The position numbers and the translations under genes were made by a program. A DNA stretch of 64,000 nucleotides from contig NZ_CP016786.1 in NCBI RefSeq assembly GCF_002285495.1, forward strand, positions 882,001-946,000, given 5' to 3'. The stretch is from Clostridium isatidis. GTDB taxonomy: Bacteria > Bacillota > Clostridia > Clostridiales > Clostridiaceae. Of this stretch, positions 34,624 to 43,788 are shown piece after piece (within the stretch, counting starts at the first letter, position 1; every line of letters begins with the position of its first letter). The notes beneath the pieces are model-generated. The model was not told where the DNA came from and ran no database searches. It worked only from the letters and a program-made list of their open reading frames with translations.

Positions 34624-36156
34624 ATGAAGCGTGCGTTAATCAGTGTTTATAATAAAAAAAATTTATTTAGCTTTGCAAAAGGCTTAATTGATCTAGGCTG
34701 GGAAATAATATCAACTGGGGGAACAGCTAAGGATTTAAAAGCTGAAGGATTAAAGATAATAGAGATAGAGGAGATTACAAAATTTCCAGAAATATTAGAT
34801 GGTAGAGTAAAAACTTTAAATCCATATATACATGCTGGCTTATTATATAAAAGAGATGAAGAGGAGCATTTAGAAACTATTAAGACCTTAAATATAAATT
34901 CAATTGATATGGTAGTCAATAATTTATACCCTTTTGAAGAAACTATAAAAAATCCAAATTCAACTCAAGAGGAGATTATTGAAAATATTGATATTGGTGG
35001 TCCATCTATGATTAGGGCAGCAGCTAAAAACTATAAATTTGTTACTGCAATAGTTGATCCTGAAGATTATGAAAAAGTATTAGATGAGCTCAATAAAAAA
35101 GGAGATATAAGCTTAAAAACAAGAGAATATTTAGCCTGTAAGGTCTTTAGCTATACAGCATACTATGATGCTTTAATTTCAAGCTATTTTAATAAACTAA
35201 CTAAAATAAAATTTCCAGAAAAATTAACTTTAGCTTTAAATCGTGCTCAGGAGTTAAGATATGGAGAAAATCCTCATCAAGAGGCAGTCTTATATAAGGA
35301 GGTCTTTGATCTCCCAGGCTCTATTAGTTCAGGCAAGCAATTACATGGAAAGCAGCTTTCTTTTAATAATTTCAATGATGCAAATGGAGCCTTGGAAATA
35401 TTGAAAGAATTTGAAGAAGCTACAGTAGTAGCAGTAAAACATACAAATCCATGTGGCATTGGAAGCGGAAAAAATTTAATTGAGGCTTATAAAAAGGCAT
35501 ATGAATGTGATAAGGTATCTATATTCGGTGGCATCATTGCAGTAAATAGAGAAATAGATGCTGATGTTGCAGAGATGATTAATTCGATATTTATTGAAGT
35601 TGTGATGGCCCCTTCCTTTACAGAAGAAGCTTTAAAAATACTAACTCAAAAGAAAAACATAAGATTAATCCAAATAGATGATATTAATAAAAATAATTAT
35701 AATGCTCTAGACTATAAGAAAATATTAGGAGGATTATTAGTACAAGATAGAAATGAATTACTTTTAAAGGATGAGTATAAAGTAGTAACTAAAAAACAGC
35801 CAACTAGGGAAGAAATGGAAGATTTATTATTTGCCTGGAAGGCAGCTAAGAATATTAAATCTAATGGGATAATAATAGCAAAAGATAAGGCTACTGTTGG
35901 AATAGGTCTTGGAGAAGTAAATAGAATATGGGCAGCAGAAAAGGCAATAGAAAGAGGGGGATATAAAGTAAAAGGAAGTGTAGCAGCTTCAGATGGTTTC
36001 TTTCCTTTTTCAGACTGTGTTAAAGCTTTAGCCGAAGCAGGTGTTACAGCTATAATTCAGCCAGGAGGGTCTATTAGAGATGAAGAATCTATAAAAGAAG
36101 CAGATAAATATGGAATAGCAATGGTATATACAGGAATAAGACACTTTAAGCATTAA
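34624..36156 (+). CDS. purH: bifunctional AICAR transformylase / IMP cyclohydrolase
   Basis: 510 residues. The N-terminal cyclohydrolase domain (RALISVYNKKNL...STGGTAKDL...FPEILDGRVKTLNPYIHAGLL) precedes the AICAR transformylase domain (ELRYGENPHQEAVLY, VKHTNPCGIG, ASDGFFPFSDCV, IIQPGGSIRDEE). It catalyses the last two steps to IMP. The ATG at 34624 follows GAGGAG (34611-34616) by 7 bases and lies 4 bases past the purN stop; the TTG at 34609 is not needed. Confidence 0.96.
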   Translation: MKRALISVYNKKNLFSFAKGLIDLGWEIISTGGTAKDLKAEGLKIIEIEEITKFPEILDGRVKTLNPYIHAGLLYKRDEEEHLETIKTLNINSIDMVVNNLYPFEETIKNPNSTQEEIIENIDIGGPSMIRAAAKNYKFVTAIVDPEDYEKVLDELNKKGDISLKTREYLACKVFSYTAYYDALISSYFNKLTKIKFPEKLTLALNRAQELRYGENPHQEAVLYKEVFDLPGSISSGKQLHGKQLSFNNFNDANGALEILKEFEEATVVAVKHTNPCGIGSGKNLIEAYKKAYECDKVSIFGGIIAVNREIDADVAEMINSIFIEVVMAPSFTEEALKILTQKKNIRLIQIDDINKNNYNALDYKKILGGLLVQDRNELLLKDEYKVVTKKQPTREEMEDLLFAWKAAKNIKSNGIIIAKDKATVGIGLGEVNRIWAAEKAIERGGYKVKGSVAASDGFFPFSDCVKALAEAGVTAIIQPGGSIRDEESIKEADKYGIAMVYTGIRHFKH

Positions 36157-36184
36157 AAAGAGGATTAATTTTTGGAGGTATAGG

Positions 36185-37441
36185 ATGAAAATTTTAGTTG
36201 TTGGAAGTGGTGGAAGAGAACATGCCTTAGCTTGGAAGATTGCTCAGTCTGATAAGGTTAGTAAGATATATTGCGCACCAGGTAATGGTGGAACTAAGGA
36301 TATAGCAGAAAATATTAATATTAATCCTAATGAAATAGATAAGCTTCTTAAATTTGCTTTGGAAAAAAAAATAGATTTGACTATAGTAGGTCCTGAGGAA
36401 CCTTTAGTTTTAGGCATAGTTGATGAGTTTAAAAAACATAATTTAAAAATTTTTGGCCCTAATAGGAAATGTGCACAATTAGAAGGAAGTAAAGATTTTT
36501 CAAAGAAGTTTATGAAGAAATATAGTATTCCAACAGCCAAGTATAAATCATATACAGATTATGAAAAGGCCATAGGAGATTTAGAAAATTATAAATTTCC
36601 TCTAGTAATTAAAGCTGATGGTTTATGTGCAGGTAAAGGGGTTATTATTTGTAACTTTAAGGATGAAGCAGAAGTAGCCTTAAAGGATATATTAGTAAAC
36701 AAATACTTTGGTAGCGAAGGTAATAAAGTGATAATAGAAGAATTTTTAGATGGGGTTGAAGCTTCCTTATTATGTTTTGTAACAAATGGAAAGATAATAC
36801 CTTTAGAAAGTGCCAAGGATTATAAAAAAATATATGAAAAAGATTTAGGGCCAAATACTGGTGGAGTTGGATGTTTTTCACCTAATCCATTATTTACAGA
36901 GGAACTTAAAGCTTCTATTAGGAAAAATATTTTGAATAAAATAATAGTGGGTTTTAATGAAGAAAGATTAGATTTTAATGGTATCTTGTTTATAGGACTT
37001 ATGCTAGTAGAAGGAGAAGCTAAAGTTTTAGAATTTAATGTAAGATTTGGCGATCCTGAAACAGAGGTAATAGTTCCTAGACTAAAAAGTGATATAGTAG
37101 ATATATTTTTAAAGGCTCTTGACGGAAGTTTGAGTGAGGAAGATTTAATATGGGATGATAGAGTTAGTTTAACAGTAGTTTTAAGCTCAGAGGGTTATCC
37201 GTCATATTACAAAAAAGGTCATGAAATTATCATTAATGAATTAGGGTCTTCAATAATATTATTTCATAATGGAACAAAACATGAAGGAGAAAAATTACTT
37301 ACTGATGGAGGAAGGGTTCTTTCTGTAACTAGTTTAGGAGAAACAATAGATAAGGCAAAAAAAGAGGTATATAAAAATATAAAAAAGATAAAATTTCAGG
37401 GGGCATACTATAGAACAGATATAGGAGAAATATATAGATAG
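36185..37441 (+). CDS. purD: phosphoribosylamine--glycine ligase
   Basis: A 418-residue ATP-grasp enzyme, GAR synthetase, step 2. ILVVGSGGREHALAWK at the N-terminus, VGPEEPLVLGI, FPLVIKADGLCAGKGVI (ATP-grasp lysine), GPNTGGVGCFSPNP and EFNVRFGDPETEV are all canonical. GGAGG precedes the ATG. It is the last gene of the purine operon, followed by a large imperfect palindrome. Confidence 0.96.
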   Translation: MKILVVGSGGREHALAWKIAQSDKVSKIYCAPGNGGTKDIAENININPNEIDKLLKFALEKKIDLTIVGPEEPLVLGIVDEFKKHNLKIFGPNRKCAQLEGSKDFSKKFMKKYSIPTAKYKSYTDYEKAIGDLENYKFPLVIKADGLCAGKGVIICNFKDEAEVALKDILVNKYFGSEGNKVIIEEFLDGVEASLLCFVTNGKIIPLESAKDYKKIYEKDLGPNTGGVGCFSPNPLFTEELKASIRKNILNKIIVGFNEERLDFNGILFIGLMLVEGEAKVLEFNVRFGDPETEVIVPRLKSDIVDIFLKALDGSLSEEDLIWDDRVSLTVVLSSEGYPSYYKKGHEIIINELGSSIILFHNGTKHEGEKLLTDGGRVLSVTSLGETIDKAKKEVYKNIKKIKFQGAYYRTDIGEIYR

Positions 37442-37449
37442 CTAATTTT

Positions 37450-37546
37450 AATGTACAATGCAGAATGATCAATATTTATATATAATGAAGGAAATTTTAA
37501 GGAAAAGTTTAAGTAATCCTTCTTGTTACATTCTTCATTGTACATT
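37450..37546. repeat. 97-bp imperfect palindrome between purD and yqeY
   Basis: Outer arms 37450-37467 and 37529-37546 pair with one mismatch (18 bp); inside, GAAGGA (37488-37493) can pair with TCCTTC nearby, giving a nested cruciform-like structure. It lies between converging genes and probably ends both transcripts, but its size is more like a small mobile or MITE-type unit than a plain terminator. Confidence 0.6.
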
Positions 37547-37555
37547 TTATATATT

Positions 37556-37993
37556 TTATTCAAGTATATTTTTAACCATTGGATTAACTTTTGATCTATC
37601 AAATTTACCAGCAATTTTAGGCATAATTTCTTTCATTATTTTGCCCATATCTGCTTTAGTATAGTTATTAGCAGCAATAATATCTCTTATCATTTTTTCA
37701 ACTTCTTCTTCACTTAATTGAGCCGGTAAATATGGAGTTAATAGGTTAATAGCAAAAGAGCCTTCAGCTATTTTTTCTTCATCATTCAGCTGTTTAGCAT
37801 ATTCAAGAGTTTCTTTTAATTGTTTTATTTGCTTTTCAATTATCTTAATGACAACATCATCAGTAGCTTCTTGTCTTTCATTAACTTCATAAGCTTTAAT
37901 TTCTGAGTTAACTAATCTTAATACATTTACTGTTTGTTTGTCTCTTGCCTTCATAGCTGCAATTTCGTTTTTCTTTAATTCTTCTTTTAACAT
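37556..37993 (-). CDS. yqeY: GatB/YqeY domain protein
   Basis: 145 residues, the full length of stand-alone YqeY. EELKKNEIAAMKARDKQTVNVLRLVNSEIKAYEV, YLPAQLSEEEVEKMI and the C-terminal MGKIMKEIMPKIAGKFDRSKVNPMVKNIL are typical. The fold is shared with the tRNA-binding tail of GatB and Glu/Asp-tRNA amidotransferase; the cellular role is unsettled. AGAGGTG upstream on the minus strand supports the start. Confidence 0.92.
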   Translation of the reverse strand: MLKEELKKNEIAAMKARDKQTVNVLRLVNSEIKAYEVNERQEATDDVVIKIIEKQIKQLKETLEYAKQLNDEEKIAEGSFAINLLTPYLPAQLSEEEVEKMIRDIIAANNYTKADMGKIMKEIMPKIAGKFDRSKVNPMVKNILE

Positions 37994-38067
37994 GGTTTCA
38001 CCTCTTTATATATTTGTTACTAGAAAAATTATATACTTTTAGGATTTTTTTTGCAAGGTAACCTAAT

Positions 38068-38928
38068 TTAGTTAAAGCTAATATACTCTCCGACAGTAAT
38101 AGCCTTAGAATTAGGACTGTGACCTAACTCTGATGTTTTTATTATTGGAATATTGGAACTTATTTTATTCTTAATCAAATCTTCTATTTTAATATTATGA
38201 TTATTTCTTTCATATTCAGTAAATTCTCCAAGAATTAATCCCTTGATTTTTTCAAATGCATCTAGCTGTTTAAGTTGAGCAATATATGTAGATATTTTAT
38301 TTATATCACCGCTTAGGGCTTCAAGGAAGAGTATTTTATTTTCAAAATCAGGCATATACTCTGTACCAGCAAGTTTTAATAAACAGCGAATATTACCTCC
38401 TATAACTATTCCATCCATTTGCTTTCCATTTACCCAAGAATATTTAAAATCAAATAGATCTTTTCTTCCCTCTAGAAAGGTATTTTTAAAGTTTGTTATT
38501 TGAGTGTTAGTATTATCTCTTATTAAATTCCTTATTTGATAGTTATAGCTGGGAATATTACATTTCTTATAAAGGGAATTTAGTATAACTGTTAAATCAC
38601 TATAGCCGAAGAAAGGCTTATTGTTTTTAGTGATTATATTAAAGTCAATATAATCTAATATTTCATTTGCAAGATCCCCTCCAGATATATCAAAAATAGC
38701 CTTAATATTTTTATCTTCATACATTTTTATAAGATCCTTAGCCCTATAAATTGGGGCTTGAGTATTATTATTACTATCTTTAAATAAGCTGTTTGAAATA
38801 ACTACATTCAGCTTCATTGAAGATAGTATTTTAATTAAATTTAATATATCATCCTTTTTATTTAAATCATATCCATTAGAGCAGGATACTAAACCTATTT
38901 TATCTTCTTTGTTAAGTATATTTTTCAT
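38068..38928 (-). CDS. S66 family LD-carboxypeptidase/MccF-like peptidase
   Basis: About 286 residues. The serine nucleophile region GYSDLTVILNSL, the acidic residue in FLEALSG and the histidine in SELGHSPNSKAITVG form the S66 Ser-Glu-His triad. Family members trim murein tetrapeptides (LdcA) or cleave aminoacyl-sulfamates such as microcin C (MccF). There is no signal peptide, so the enzyme is cytosolic. I start at the second ATG because GGAGG lies between the two and 6 bases before it. Confidence 0.85.
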   Translation of the reverse strand: MKNILNKEDKIGLVSCSNGYDLNKKDDILNLIKILSSMKLNVVISNSLFKDSNNNTQAPIYRAKDLIKMYEDKNIKAIFDISGGDLANEILDYIDFNIITKNNKPFFGYSDLTVILNSLYKKCNIPSYNYQIRNLIRDNTNTQITNFKNTFLEGRKDLFDFKYSWVNGKQMDGIVIGGNIRCLLKLAGTEYMPDFENKILFLEALSGDINKISTYIAQLKQLDAFEKIKGLILGEFTEYERNNHNIKIEDLIKNKISSNIPIIKTSELGHSPNSKAITVGEYISFN

Positions 38929-39093
38929 TATAACCTCCATAATTTTGATTAATATTTTTGATGTATATAATTTGCTATAAAAGAAATTATATATATTAAA
39001 TGTATCTTATATATATTTTAATATATCCTTTTAGAATAATTCTATTTTTATATGAATATTTTTAAGAAAGAAGAAGTTTATAATGGAGGATAT

Positions 39094-39501
39094 ATGAAAT
39101 ATAGACTTTATGTTAATGGGAAATGTAAAAACACAAGAAAACTGACTGGAAGCATAGGCATTGGAGGAGTAATAATAAGTGACGATGGAAAGGAAATTTC
39201 TTTTTCAAAAACTTTAGGTGCAGGAACCTGTTGTGAAGCTCAAATTTATGCTGTCTTTTATGGAATAGAAGAAATATTAAAGTTTAATGATGTAGAAGAT
39301 ATAAATGTCTATTTGTCAAACTTGGCCCTTGTAAATTATCTTAATGGCGAAAATAGTGAGATAAGTAATAATTCTGAAATTTTAGCAAAAAAATTAAAGG
39401 AATATATTAATAAATTAAAGGTAAGAATAATATTTGGTTACTTTGATGTCAGAGATTATCTATATGTTTCTTCTCTTGCAGAAGAAGCAATAAAATTGTA
39501 A
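39094..39501 (+). CDS. RNase HI-like protein lacking catalytic acids
   Basis: 135 residues from the ATG at 39094 (GGAGG 4-5 bases upstream; the ATG at 39052 has no site). The fold pattern of RNase HI is visible: LYVNGKC, IGIGGVIISDDGKE, GTCCEAQIYAVFYGIEEIL, VYLSNLALVNYL, VSSLAEEAI. But the first Asp of the DEDD centre is Asn8, the third position (normally Y-S-D-S) is LSN at 74-76, and the last Asp (A-D-x-L-A) is Ser; only Glu48 stays. It likely binds nucleic acid or has another role rather than cutting RNA/DNA hybrids. Confidence 0.7.
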   Translation: MKYRLYVNGKCKNTRKLTGSIGIGGVIISDDGKEISFSKTLGAGTCCEAQIYAVFYGIEEILKFNDVEDINVYLSNLALVNYLNGENSEISNNSEILAKKLKEYINKLKVRIIFGYFDVRDYLYVSSLAEEAIKL

Positions 39502-39548
39502 AATAAAATAAATGGAAGAATTTAAATATTTTAAAAGGAGTGTTTATT

Positions 39549-39929
39549 ATGATTAAAAAATTGGGAATTTATAAATGTGAGGTGTGTGGCTCCGTTGTAG
39601 AAGCTCTAAGAGAAACTGGCGGCAAGTTAGTATGCTGTGGTAAGGAAATGAAATTATATCAAGAAAATACAGTTGATGCTGCTGTAGAAAAACATGTACC
39701 TGTATATGAAGAAAAAGATGGAGTAACATATATCAAAGTTGGTGATGTTGAGCATCCAATGATACCAGAACATTATATTGAATGGATAGAAGTAATAACT
39801 AAAGATGGCAAAGTATACAGACAAGAATTAGATTCAAGCAAGAAACCAGAAGCTGAATTCAAAATAAATGGGGAAATTGAAAAAGTTAGAGAATTATGTA
39901 ATATTCATGGTTTATGGACTACAAAATAA
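39549..39929 (+). CDS. dfx: desulfoferrodoxin (superoxide reductase)
   Basis: 126 residues. The N-terminal desulforedoxin centre has CEVC and, later, VCCG; the catalytic iron site residues lie in EKHVPVYE, HPMIPEHYIEWIEV and LCNIHGLW (His4-Cys1). It reduces superoxide to peroxide without making oxygen, typical of strict anaerobes. ATG at 39549 follows AAAGGAG (39534-39540) by 8 bases; the GTG at 39540 is too close. It ends at its own terminator. Confidence 0.96.
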   Translation: MIKKLGIYKCEVCGSVVEALRETGGKLVCCGKEMKLYQENTVDAAVEKHVPVYEEKDGVTYIKVGDVEHPMIPEHYIEWIEVITKDGKVYRQELDSSKKPEAEFKINGEIEKVRELCNIHGLWTTK

Positions 39930-39940
39930 TTAATTAAGAA

Positions 39941-39969
39941 AAAAGGGGCTGTCTTAACAGCCCTTTTAA
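39941..39969 (+). terminator. intrinsic terminator after dfx
   Basis: AAAAGGGGCTGT pairs with ACAGCCCTTTT (one bulged G), loop CTTA. Confidence 0.85.
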
Positions 39970-40042
39970 CATGAAATATTCGTATTTCATTGTGTAATTA
40001 GCAACTTTTATAGTTCAATTTTGAAATATCTGGAGGAATACA

Positions 40043-41203
40043 ATGAAAAAATATTATAATATAAGTACATTTATTATATTTGGTTTATTTAGTATAATTG
40101 TAACTTTTTATTATCCATATTTAAATCAAAGTGTAGGGTTAGATTTAGCTGATGTTAGTAAGGTTGTAACTTTAGGAGCTTTATTTAATATTATTGGACA
40201 ACCTTTATTAACTAATTTTTATTCTAAGGTAAAAGATAAAAAGAAATTTATTATTAGATATTTAATAACAGTTTTATTAGCAATAATAGGTTTAATGTTT
40301 ATTAATGTACATACTGCAATATATTTTGCCATGATTTATGGCTTTATTTTAAATTCACTAGCAGGTATATTTGAGATATATATTGAAGAACTTGCTTCCC
40401 TTAGTGAATATGAATTTTCAGATATAAGAAAATGGGGTTCTATAGGTTATGCTTGCATTGTTTTTCTAGGAGGCTTAATAATAAGTAGCTTTAATTATAG
40501 AGCATTACATTTATCAGCTTTAGCTTTATTAATTTTTTTAATGTTAATAATACTATTTAAGTTTGCAAATAATAATAGTAAAAAGGAAATAAGAAAAAGT
40601 AATGAAAAAGTTGAAGTAAAAGATTTGCTTAAAAATAAAAATATATTATTTCTATTTTTAGCAGTTGCTTTAGGAATGGGTAGCTATATGGGCTTAGACT
40701 TTGCATATTCTACCTATTTAGTTGACATAATAGGAGATACTGATAAAGCTAATAGTATTTATAGTACATCTATAAGTTTGAGGGTTGTAGTAGAATTCTT
40801 TTCTTTTATGATAGTTTCTAAATATGCTGGAAAATTAAATAGTAAAAAATGTTTAATGACTGCATTAACTATTGCTTCCATTAAAGTTTTATTATTTTCA
40901 ACCGGTTCAGTTATACTTATAGTTTTAGGTGATCAACTTCATGGAGTTTTATATGGAATTTATCTAACATTTTTATTTAAGTATCTTAGAGATATTGTTG
41001 AAAGTGATTTAGTAGCTATTTCTTTTTCTATCTTATCAGTATTAAGTACTGGGGGATCTAATTTTATTTATCCTTCCATTTATGCATGGCTTCAAAAAAG
41101 CTTTGGTTATTTTAGCATGTATTTAGCTGGCTTTATTTTTATTATTAGTTCAATATTTATCTTTTTTGCTATATTACCAAATCCAACGAGAAAAAATAAT
41201 TAG
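40043..41203 (+). CDS. MFS transporter (MFS_1-like / LacY-type family)
   Basis: 386 residues with about twelve hydrophobic spans in two halves joined by a charged loop (NNNSKKEIRKSNEKVEVKDLLKNKN, about 175-200). The segment FSDIRKWGSIGYA in the first half is typical of the LacY/nucleoside symporter branch of MFS. The substrate is unknown. GGAGG precedes the ATG. It stands alone. Confidence 0.82.
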   Translation: MKKYYNISTFIIFGLFSIIVTFYYPYLNQSVGLDLADVSKVVTLGALFNIIGQPLLTNFYSKVKDKKKFIIRYLITVLLAIIGLMFINVHTAIYFAMIYGFILNSLAGIFEIYIEELASLSEYEFSDIRKWGSIGYACIVFLGGLIISSFNYRALHLSALALLIFLMLIILFKFANNNSKKEIRKSNEKVEVKDLLKNKNILFLFLAVALGMGSYMGLDFAYSTYLVDIIGDTDKANSIYSTSISLRVVVEFFSFMIVSKYAGKLNSKKCLMTALTIASIKVLLFSTGSVILIVLGDQLHGVLYGIYLTFLFKYLRDIVESDLVAISFSILSVLSTGGSNFIYPSIYAWLQKSFGYFSMYLAGFIFIISSIFIFFAILPNPTRKNN

Positions 41204-41294
41204 AATAATTTTGTAGATTAAATAGTATTTACAGTTAACAAAATTTAGGTTATATTAATGTTCATAAACTATACATTACAATAAGGAGATGCAA

Positions 41295-41534
41295 ATGAGA
41301 ACAAAATATAAAAACCCAAAAGAACTAGGTACCTGCCTTAAGGATTTAGTTGATAATTATTTAGAAGATTTATTAAGCGAAGAAATTCTAAAAGAAAGAG
41401 TAATGAAGATAATTGAAGTAAATGGAGAAAGAGCATATAAGGATGGAAAAATAGTATCTAAAATATATCCATACTTAGGAGATGAAAGAGCAGAAATTAT
41501 TAATAAAATAATTGAAAATAAAGAGTTAAATTAG
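41295..41534 (+). CDS. small conserved clostridial protein (possibly TIGR04540 family)
   Basis: 79 residues, charged and helical (RTKYKNPKELGTCLKDLVDNYLEDLLSEEILKERVMKIIEVNGERAYKDGKIVSKI). The ATG at 41295 has AAGGAG (41283-41288) 6 bases upstream; the ATG at 41289 abuts the site. It resembles a small family seen in Clostridium (I recall TIGR04540, not certain). Function unknown. Confidence 0.65.
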   Translation: MRTKYKNPKELGTCLKDLVDNYLEDLLSEEILKERVMKIIEVNGERAYKDGKIVSKIYPYLGDERAEIINKIIENKELN

Positions 41535-41535
41535 A

Positions 41536-41560
41536 GGACTGTCTTTGACGGTCCTTTAAT
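41536..41560 (+). terminator. short terminator
   Basis: AGGACTGTC (41536-41544) pairs with GACGGTCCT (41548-41556, one G-U), followed by TTAATTT. Confidence 0.6.
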
Positions 41561-41609
41561 TTAAATAATAGTTTAAATTGAAAGCTTGAAGTATTGTGGA
41601 GGGGATTGT

Positions 41610-42224
41610 ATGATAAATAATCTAATAAAAAAATTTAATAATAATATTCCATATATTAGCGGTTGGAAAAAGATGAAAAGATCAGCAGTGGCTATATTAC
41701 TGCTTGAGATAGGTAATAAGTTAAATGTAGTTTTTGAAATAAGGGCTAAATCTATGAAAACTCAGCCTGGTGATATTTCCTTTACTGGAGGGGGAATAGA
41801 AAAGGCTGAGAAAGCTGAAGATGCTGTGATAAGAGAAATTAAGGAAGAAATAGGCTTAGATAAAGAGGATTTTGATATAATCTGCCCCCTAGACCTTCTT
41901 ATTACTCATTATAATCAAATAATTCATCCCTATTTAGGCTATATTAAAAATCCAGAAAAAATACAATTAAATCTTGATGAAGTAGAGGAATTATTGATTA
42001 TTCCCTTAGAAGAATTATTAAAAATTAAGCCGATAAGAGTGAAAAATAAGCTTGAAGTTAACAGAGATAATTTTCCTTATCATTTAATTAATGGGGGAGT
42101 TAATTATAATTTTTATCAAGGAGAATTAGAAACTCTTTTTTATGTTTATAAGGATAAAGTGATATGGGGGATGACAGCAAAAATTTTAGAAGATTTTATA
42201 AATATTTATAAAAAGTGCGAATAA
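41610..42224 (+). CDS. Nudix hydrolase, CoA pyrophosphatase (NudL-like)
   Basis: 204 residues. The Nudix box GGGIEKAEKAEDAVIREIKEEIGL is intact, and the flanking AKSMKTQPGDISFTGG is the CoA-pyrophosphatase (UPF0035/NudL) signature. It would cleave CoA to 4'-phosphopantetheine and 3',5'-ADP. The start ATG at 41610 is 5 bases after GGAGGGG; the TTG at 41586 is rejected. The terminator overlaps the stop. Confidence 0.88.
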   Translation: MINNLIKKFNNNIPYISGWKKMKRSAVAILLLEIGNKLNVVFEIRAKSMKTQPGDISFTGGGIEKAEKAEDAVIREIKEEIGLDKEDFDIICPLDLLITHYNQIIHPYLGYIKNPEKIQLNLDEVEELLIIPLEELLKIKPIRVKNKLEVNRDNFPYHLINGGVNYNFYQGELETLFYVYKDKVIWGMTAKILEDFINIYKKCE

Positions 42225-42245
42225 TAGCATATTCGCACTTTTATT
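42211..42245 (+). terminator. intrinsic terminator overlapping the Nudix stop
   Basis: Perfect 12-bp stem (42211-42222 / 42231-42242) with A4 and T4 ends. Confidence 0.85.
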
Positions 42246-42306
42246 AATTGAAATAACAAATTTTATTTATACTAAAAAATTAATATTATTATTTTACTTT
42301 AATAAC

Positions 42307-43593
42307 TTATAGTGCTGAAAGTAGAAAATATATAATAAAAGTAATTGAGATAATATACATAGGAATAGAAATTTCTTCTTTCTTTTTAACTATTAGTTTT
42401 ATTAAAGTGTATGATATAAAACCAAAGGCTATACCATCAATTATACTAAAGGTTAATGGAATTAAAGCAATAGTTAAAAAAGCAGGAATACCTTCAGAAA
42501 TATCTTCTAAATCAATTTCTTTTATACTTTTAACCATCAAGCTGCCTAAGATTATTAATATTGGAGCTATTGCCTCATCAGGTATTAAGGTTAAAAATGG
42601 TATAAATAACATTGATGTTAGAATTAGGAAAGCGGTAACAATCGCGGTAAAACCAGTTTTTCCTCCAGCAGATATCCCAGCAGTTCCTTCTACAGTCGAT
42701 ACTGATGGACTTGTTCCTAAAAGACCGCAGGCAATGGTAGATAATGCAACTGCAACTAAGCTTTTATTTTGCTTTTCTGGTGCATTTAATAATCCTGTCA
42801 TTTGTCCATGAAGTATCCCTATATTTTCAAATACTAAAATTAAAGTAAATGAAAAGGTTGCTATCCAAAATTGTGAAGTAAAAAAATTAGTAAAATCTAA
42901 TTTAAAGAAAATTGATGAATATTCCTTGAAATTTGGCAAGGAAAAACCTGATATATTCAGCTCTGTAAGCCCTAACATAATTGATGAAATAGTAGCAACA
43001 ATTATACTAATTAAAAAGGCTCCTGGAATATTTTTTACGAATAAAATTAGAGTGATAATAAAAATTATAATGAAAAATACAATTCTTGGATTATTGAAGG
43101 ATTGTATTTTCACAAAAGTTGAAGGATCAGCAGCTATAAGACCACTTTTCTGTAAGCCTAAGAAAGTAATGAAAAAACCAATACCTACAGAAATAGATTC
43201 CTTTAAGGATTTTGGTATTGCTTTATCTAAGATTTTAGAAAGCTTTGTAGATGCTATTATTAAAAACAGTACACCTGCAGTAAAAACACTTGTTAAGGCC
43301 TGATTAAAATTAAGACCTAAAGTATGAATTATTGTATAAGTAAATAATGCATTTATACCCATCCCAGGCATAATAATAAGTGGAGCATTACTTACAAAAG
43401 CTGCAAGTAAACAACCGATAAAAGATGCTAAAATGGTTGCAATAATGAGGGGTTCTTGTTTTACACCTCCATCACTTAAAATACTTGCATTCACTACAAT
43501 AATATATACTGCAGAGAAAAAAGAAGTTAGACCGGCTATTAATTCTGTTTTTAAACTGGTCTTATGTTTTGTAAAATTAAATAATCTCTCCAT
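42307..43593 (-). CDS. NCS2-family purine permease (hypoxanthine/guanine/adenine type)
   Basis: About 428 residues, 12-14 membrane spans. The AzgA/PbuG branch is indicated by TSFFSAVYIIVVNASIL, PGMGINALFTYTI, the substrate segment LVFENIGILHGQ and the TSPSVSTVEGTAGISAGGKTGFTA block. It likely imports hypoxanthine, guanine or adenine, which would feed salvage next to the de novo operon. The start is uncertain: homology favours the ATG at 43593, but only GAGGT 12 bases away supports it; a TTG (43635) or GTG lies further up. I find no purine aptamer in the 195 bases upstream. Confidence 0.87.
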   Translation of the reverse strand: MERLFNFTKHKTSLKTELIAGLTSFFSAVYIIVVNASILSDGGVKQEPLIIATILASFIGCLLAAFVSNAPLIIMPGMGINALFTYTIIHTLGLNFNQALTSVFTAGVLFLIIASTKLSKILDKAIPKSLKESISVGIGFFITFLGLQKSGLIAADPSTFVKIQSFNNPRIVFFIIIFIITLILFVKNIPGAFLISIIVATISSIMLGLTELNISGFSLPNFKEYSSIFFKLDFTNFFTSQFWIATFSFTLILVFENIGILHGQMTGLLNAPEKQNKSLVAVALSTIACGLLGTSPSVSTVEGTAGISAGGKTGFTAIVTAFLILTSMLFIPFLTLIPDEAIAPILIILGSLMVKSIKEIDLEDISEGIPAFLTIALIPLTFSIIDGIAFGFISYTLIKLIVKKKEEISIPMYIISITFIIYFLLSAL

Positions 43594-43788
43594 CCTTTCA
43601 TTTAACCTCTTTCTTTTTCCCTCTCCCACCCGCAATATGCATTAGTATTATATCACATTTTTTTAAAAGTAAACAAACCTTTAAAATCTTTTTAGTATTT
43701 TTATTATGGAAATATTTTACTTCTGTTATTCAATATTAATTCAATATTACATAGAATATTAAGAGATTAATTTGATGAGGTGTAACTA

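Noticed and set aside
42407..43303. Plus-strand ORFs of 125-134 aa inside the permease region
   Set aside because: They mirror the hydrophobic codons of the minus-strand NCS2 permease and have no plausible start signals.
43594..43788. A purine riboswitch before the NCS2 permease
   Set aside because: I looked on the minus strand for TATAA, TTTCTAC and the closing P1/P3 helices and found none.
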